Of a stretch of 64,000 nt of DNA, positions 45,228 through 64,000 are shown in pieces. Source of the stretch: Lamellibrachia columna (taxonomy: Eukaryota > Annelida > Polychaeta > Sabellida > Siboglinidae); contig OY759262.1 in assembly GCA_963662155.1 (NCBI GenBank), positions 11,960,082 to 12,024,081 of the forward strand, given 5' to 3'. Made by a program: the position numbers and the translations under genes. Position 1 is the first letter of the stretch; each line of letters starts with the position of its first letter. The notes below the pieces were generated by a model, which did no database searches, was not told the origin of the DNA, and saw nothing but the letters and a program-made list of their open reading frames with translations.

Positions 45228-45299
<72 letters not shown>

Positions 45300-45375
45300 C
45301 ACAAACACGCACACGCACACACACACACACACACACACATCTATGTGTGTGTATGTATGTATGTGTGTATGTATA
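45219..45375. repeat. (CGCA)n-(CA)n-(TATG)n microsatellite
   Basis: Three adjoining simple arrays just past the end of gene A. Confidence 0.93.
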
Positions 45376-45664
45376 TATGCACATTATTGTTCGACTGATG
45401 ATGTGTAACATTTTTCTTGCATTTCAGTCTGATTAATTGTCAATAATCCCCGAGTTAGCTTGTGATATTGCTACAATTGTAATCAATAATGTGCCTTTTT
45501 ATTTTCTGTGTTAGGAAATATTGTTTTATATTGACATTAACTACATAAATTTACATCATTCTAAACGCATCTGGTATAAACCTTTGCACGTGTTCCATTA
45601 CAACTTAATATTTGTTCAACATGTGATTATAAATATGAATATACATCCATATGTATTTATTGGA

Positions 45665-45670
45665 AATAAA
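45665..45670 (+). terminator. Candidate polyadenylation signal of gene A
   Basis: AATAAA about 0.6 kb after the stop codon, the first clear plus-strand copy noticed. Confidence 0.4.
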
Positions 45671-46442
45671 TATTGATTGATTCATGCATTCATTTGCAAT
45701 ATATTTAAAATAAAACGATATACCATGTGAGAAAGGCAACGAACCCATTTGTTTTTTTAAGTTGGCTGAATATTTGTGTTGGTTTAGACAAAGCTATTGC
45801 AATAATGACTATTGTAATAATTACTGCATTGCTTAATTAAAACCATATCTGGTAAAAACATTATTTACAAAATCATATTGTCATTGAAACATACAAACAT
45901 TATTATTTGACTATATCACAATCGTAAACTAAAAAGAGCATTGTGAGATAAAAGTTGGCATAAAGCGATTGCATATTGCTTATATTCTTCAGCAGTTTGG
46001 AATGCTACATAGAAGGAAGGTAACAAGGAAACCAATTGTTTATGTAAGATCTCTCCGGATATATTATAGTAATTATATAATATCTTGCTTCACGATGGCG
46101 GTAGTCGTCGCAAATACAAACAGTTGCCTTGACCTACAACTGCATATTATGCATGACTACTTGAGTATTGACGACAAGATGAAAGTCACCATTTCGTCAT
46201 GCAATACAACCACTGTGTGGTTTATTTGGACAAGTAATCGAAGGAACGCATAGTCCACCCGTGGTACTAGAAGCACCATATCTCTCGGAAGAGTCATCTT
46301 AAATAAAGTGTATCCACACTCAACACAGAGCCAGTAATATGTCGGTACTTGAATTGTTTAAGTGGCTTTAGTGATACAGTAAACATCCGATTGAGACGTT
46401 GGTGAAACACCGACTCACGGTCATTTTATTGATGCTAACAAA

Positions 46443-63029
<16,587 letters not shown>

Positions 63030-63296
63030 AGATGGATGGGGCGGCGTCGGCTGGTGACATCATAAACACTTCCGTTTGATTAATGAACGCAATTGTTATC
63101 GCACCGATTAACACAATGATGATATAAATGTAGTGAATGCAAATTTAGGAAATTCGTATATTATACTAGCAGGATCTAGTATAATAATATTATGACTGCT
63201 GTGCATGTGCGATGCCGACATATGTACACTTTAAAAAACCTCAAAGTATGTCTAACTGAGTAACCTAAAAATGAACATGCATGGGAAATGATGTCA

Positions 63297-63302
63297 AATA
63301 AA
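63297..63302 (+). terminator. Candidate polyadenylation signal of gene B
   Basis: AATAAA about 270 bp after the stop codon; further AATAAA-like hexamers follow near 63340. Confidence 0.5.
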
Positions 63303-63488
63303 ATAATTGCATTGCAGAATATCTTTTGCTTTGTTTCAAATAAAATATTAAGCACATTTTGCTTTGTTTTGCAGCGTTAATAAAACATTGATTGATATAT
63401 ACGTTTACTTTTTCCGTCTGTAGTTTTAATTCGAGGTTATTTGCTTTAGAGATACACAGTTTGCAATTTTTCATAAACAATGTGCCTC

Positions 63489-63516
63489 ACAACAACAACA
63501 CAACAACAACAACAAC

Positions 63517-63550
<34 letters not shown>

Positions 63551-63576
63551 CCGCAGCAGAAACAACAACAACAACG
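63489..63576 (+). repeat. (CAA)n trinucleotide array
   Basis: CAA repeats with a few ACA shifts and one CGCAGCAGAAA interruption. Confidence 0.93.
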
Positions 63577-64000
63577 ATAATACAGTTCACCATGGAAGCA
63601 TAACCGCTAGGAGCACTGTGTTTGATCAGACGCTGACACGTCACAAAATATTTCGTTTCTATTATCACCAGATATTCACACTTAATCATTTGATATTTGT
63701 GTGTATTACTGTTGCGTTATGGCTATTTTCCCATAGCATTTCGTGCACTGATTCCCGAAATTTATAATTAACAATGCGTTACCCACGCGTATGCTATGTT
63801 GACATGTATTTGTAATATGCCAGCGTTCGACATAACCATGATCTTTTCTCGGGTAAACTATTTATTTGGCCGTTTTGCCTAAAGCCGTGCAATCCTCTTC
63901 CACCCAGGCCTGGGGTCAAATACAATACAATGTAATATATTACTATTAATGTGCTTCCTTTCTATTAATATTACTACTATTAATACTTACTGAAGGCAAG

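Larger units (their letters stand above)
45050..46442. other. Spacer between genes A and B
   Basis: About 1.4 kb that must hold the 3' UTR of A and the promoter of B. It contains a GCAC/CA microsatellite and AT-rich sequence. No promoter motif could be assigned. Confidence 0.5.
63030..64000. other. 3' flank of gene B
   Basis: Holds the gene B 3' UTR, a CAA array and AT-rich sequence. CTGTGTTTGATCAGACG at about 63617-63633 repeats the acceptor and first bases of gene B exon 12; the similarity does not extend. Confidence 0.45.

Overview
This window is nuclear DNA of an invertebrate animal. Genes are split by GT-AG introns, introns and spacers are AT-rich, and the background is crowded with LINE and SINE fragments, one young LTR retrotransposon and many micro- and minisatellites. 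The repeat mix (TA, GT, GCAC, GGTC and GAGT arrays, CR1/L2-like and RTE-like LINE tails, tRNA-headed SINEs) fits a lophotrochozoan such as a mollusc. That placement is inference; the sequence does not name the species.

Layout. At 1-1250 there is a minus-strand THAP-domain gene remnant with a stop codon and a frame break. A tRNA-headed SINE carrying a 92-bp palindromic insert follows at about 1.5 kb, then LINE debris. A complete Ty3/Gypsy-type LTR retrotransposon lies on the minus strand at 5605-10512, with matching 156-bp LTRs and 5-bp target duplications. Its pol end is disrupted by copied pieces of its own integrase and protease regions. Two diverged copies of an unknown repeat face each other around it (2316-2690 and 11405-11776). 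11.8-17.4 kb is mostly spacer with LINE and SINE remnants and one possible orphan first exon.

Host genes. An intronless ADAM10-like metalloprotease gene (17485-20169, minus) stands head to head with DNAJC17 (20535-32048, plus, 11 exons, 306 aa), about 365 bp apart, so a shared promoter region is likely. DNAJC17 intron 1 holds a 2.2-kb element with long terminal inverted repeats; other introns hold LINE and SINE fragments.

The right half is a tandem pair of 15-exon plus-strand genes, A (34443-45049, 497 aa) and B (46443-63029, 496 aa). They encode secreted alpha/beta-hydrolase-like proteins of the PhoPQ-activated pathogenicity-related family (Pfam PhoPQ_related), the family to which the Dictyostelium chalone AprA has been likened. 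All 14 intron positions and phases agree, and only exon 2 differs in length (by one codon), so they arose by duplication. Their introns have diverged completely and are filled with repeats: a 50-bp array in A that copies a splice donor ten times, a 46-bp array in A running into a splice acceptor, two LINEs in intron 1 of B, a 549-bp GGTC/GGTG array and a 1.75-kb GTAGCAGC-type array in B.

Exon coordinates of DNAJC17, A and B were worked out by hand from splice sites, frame continuity and, for A and B, comparison of the two genes. No alignment or search was run.
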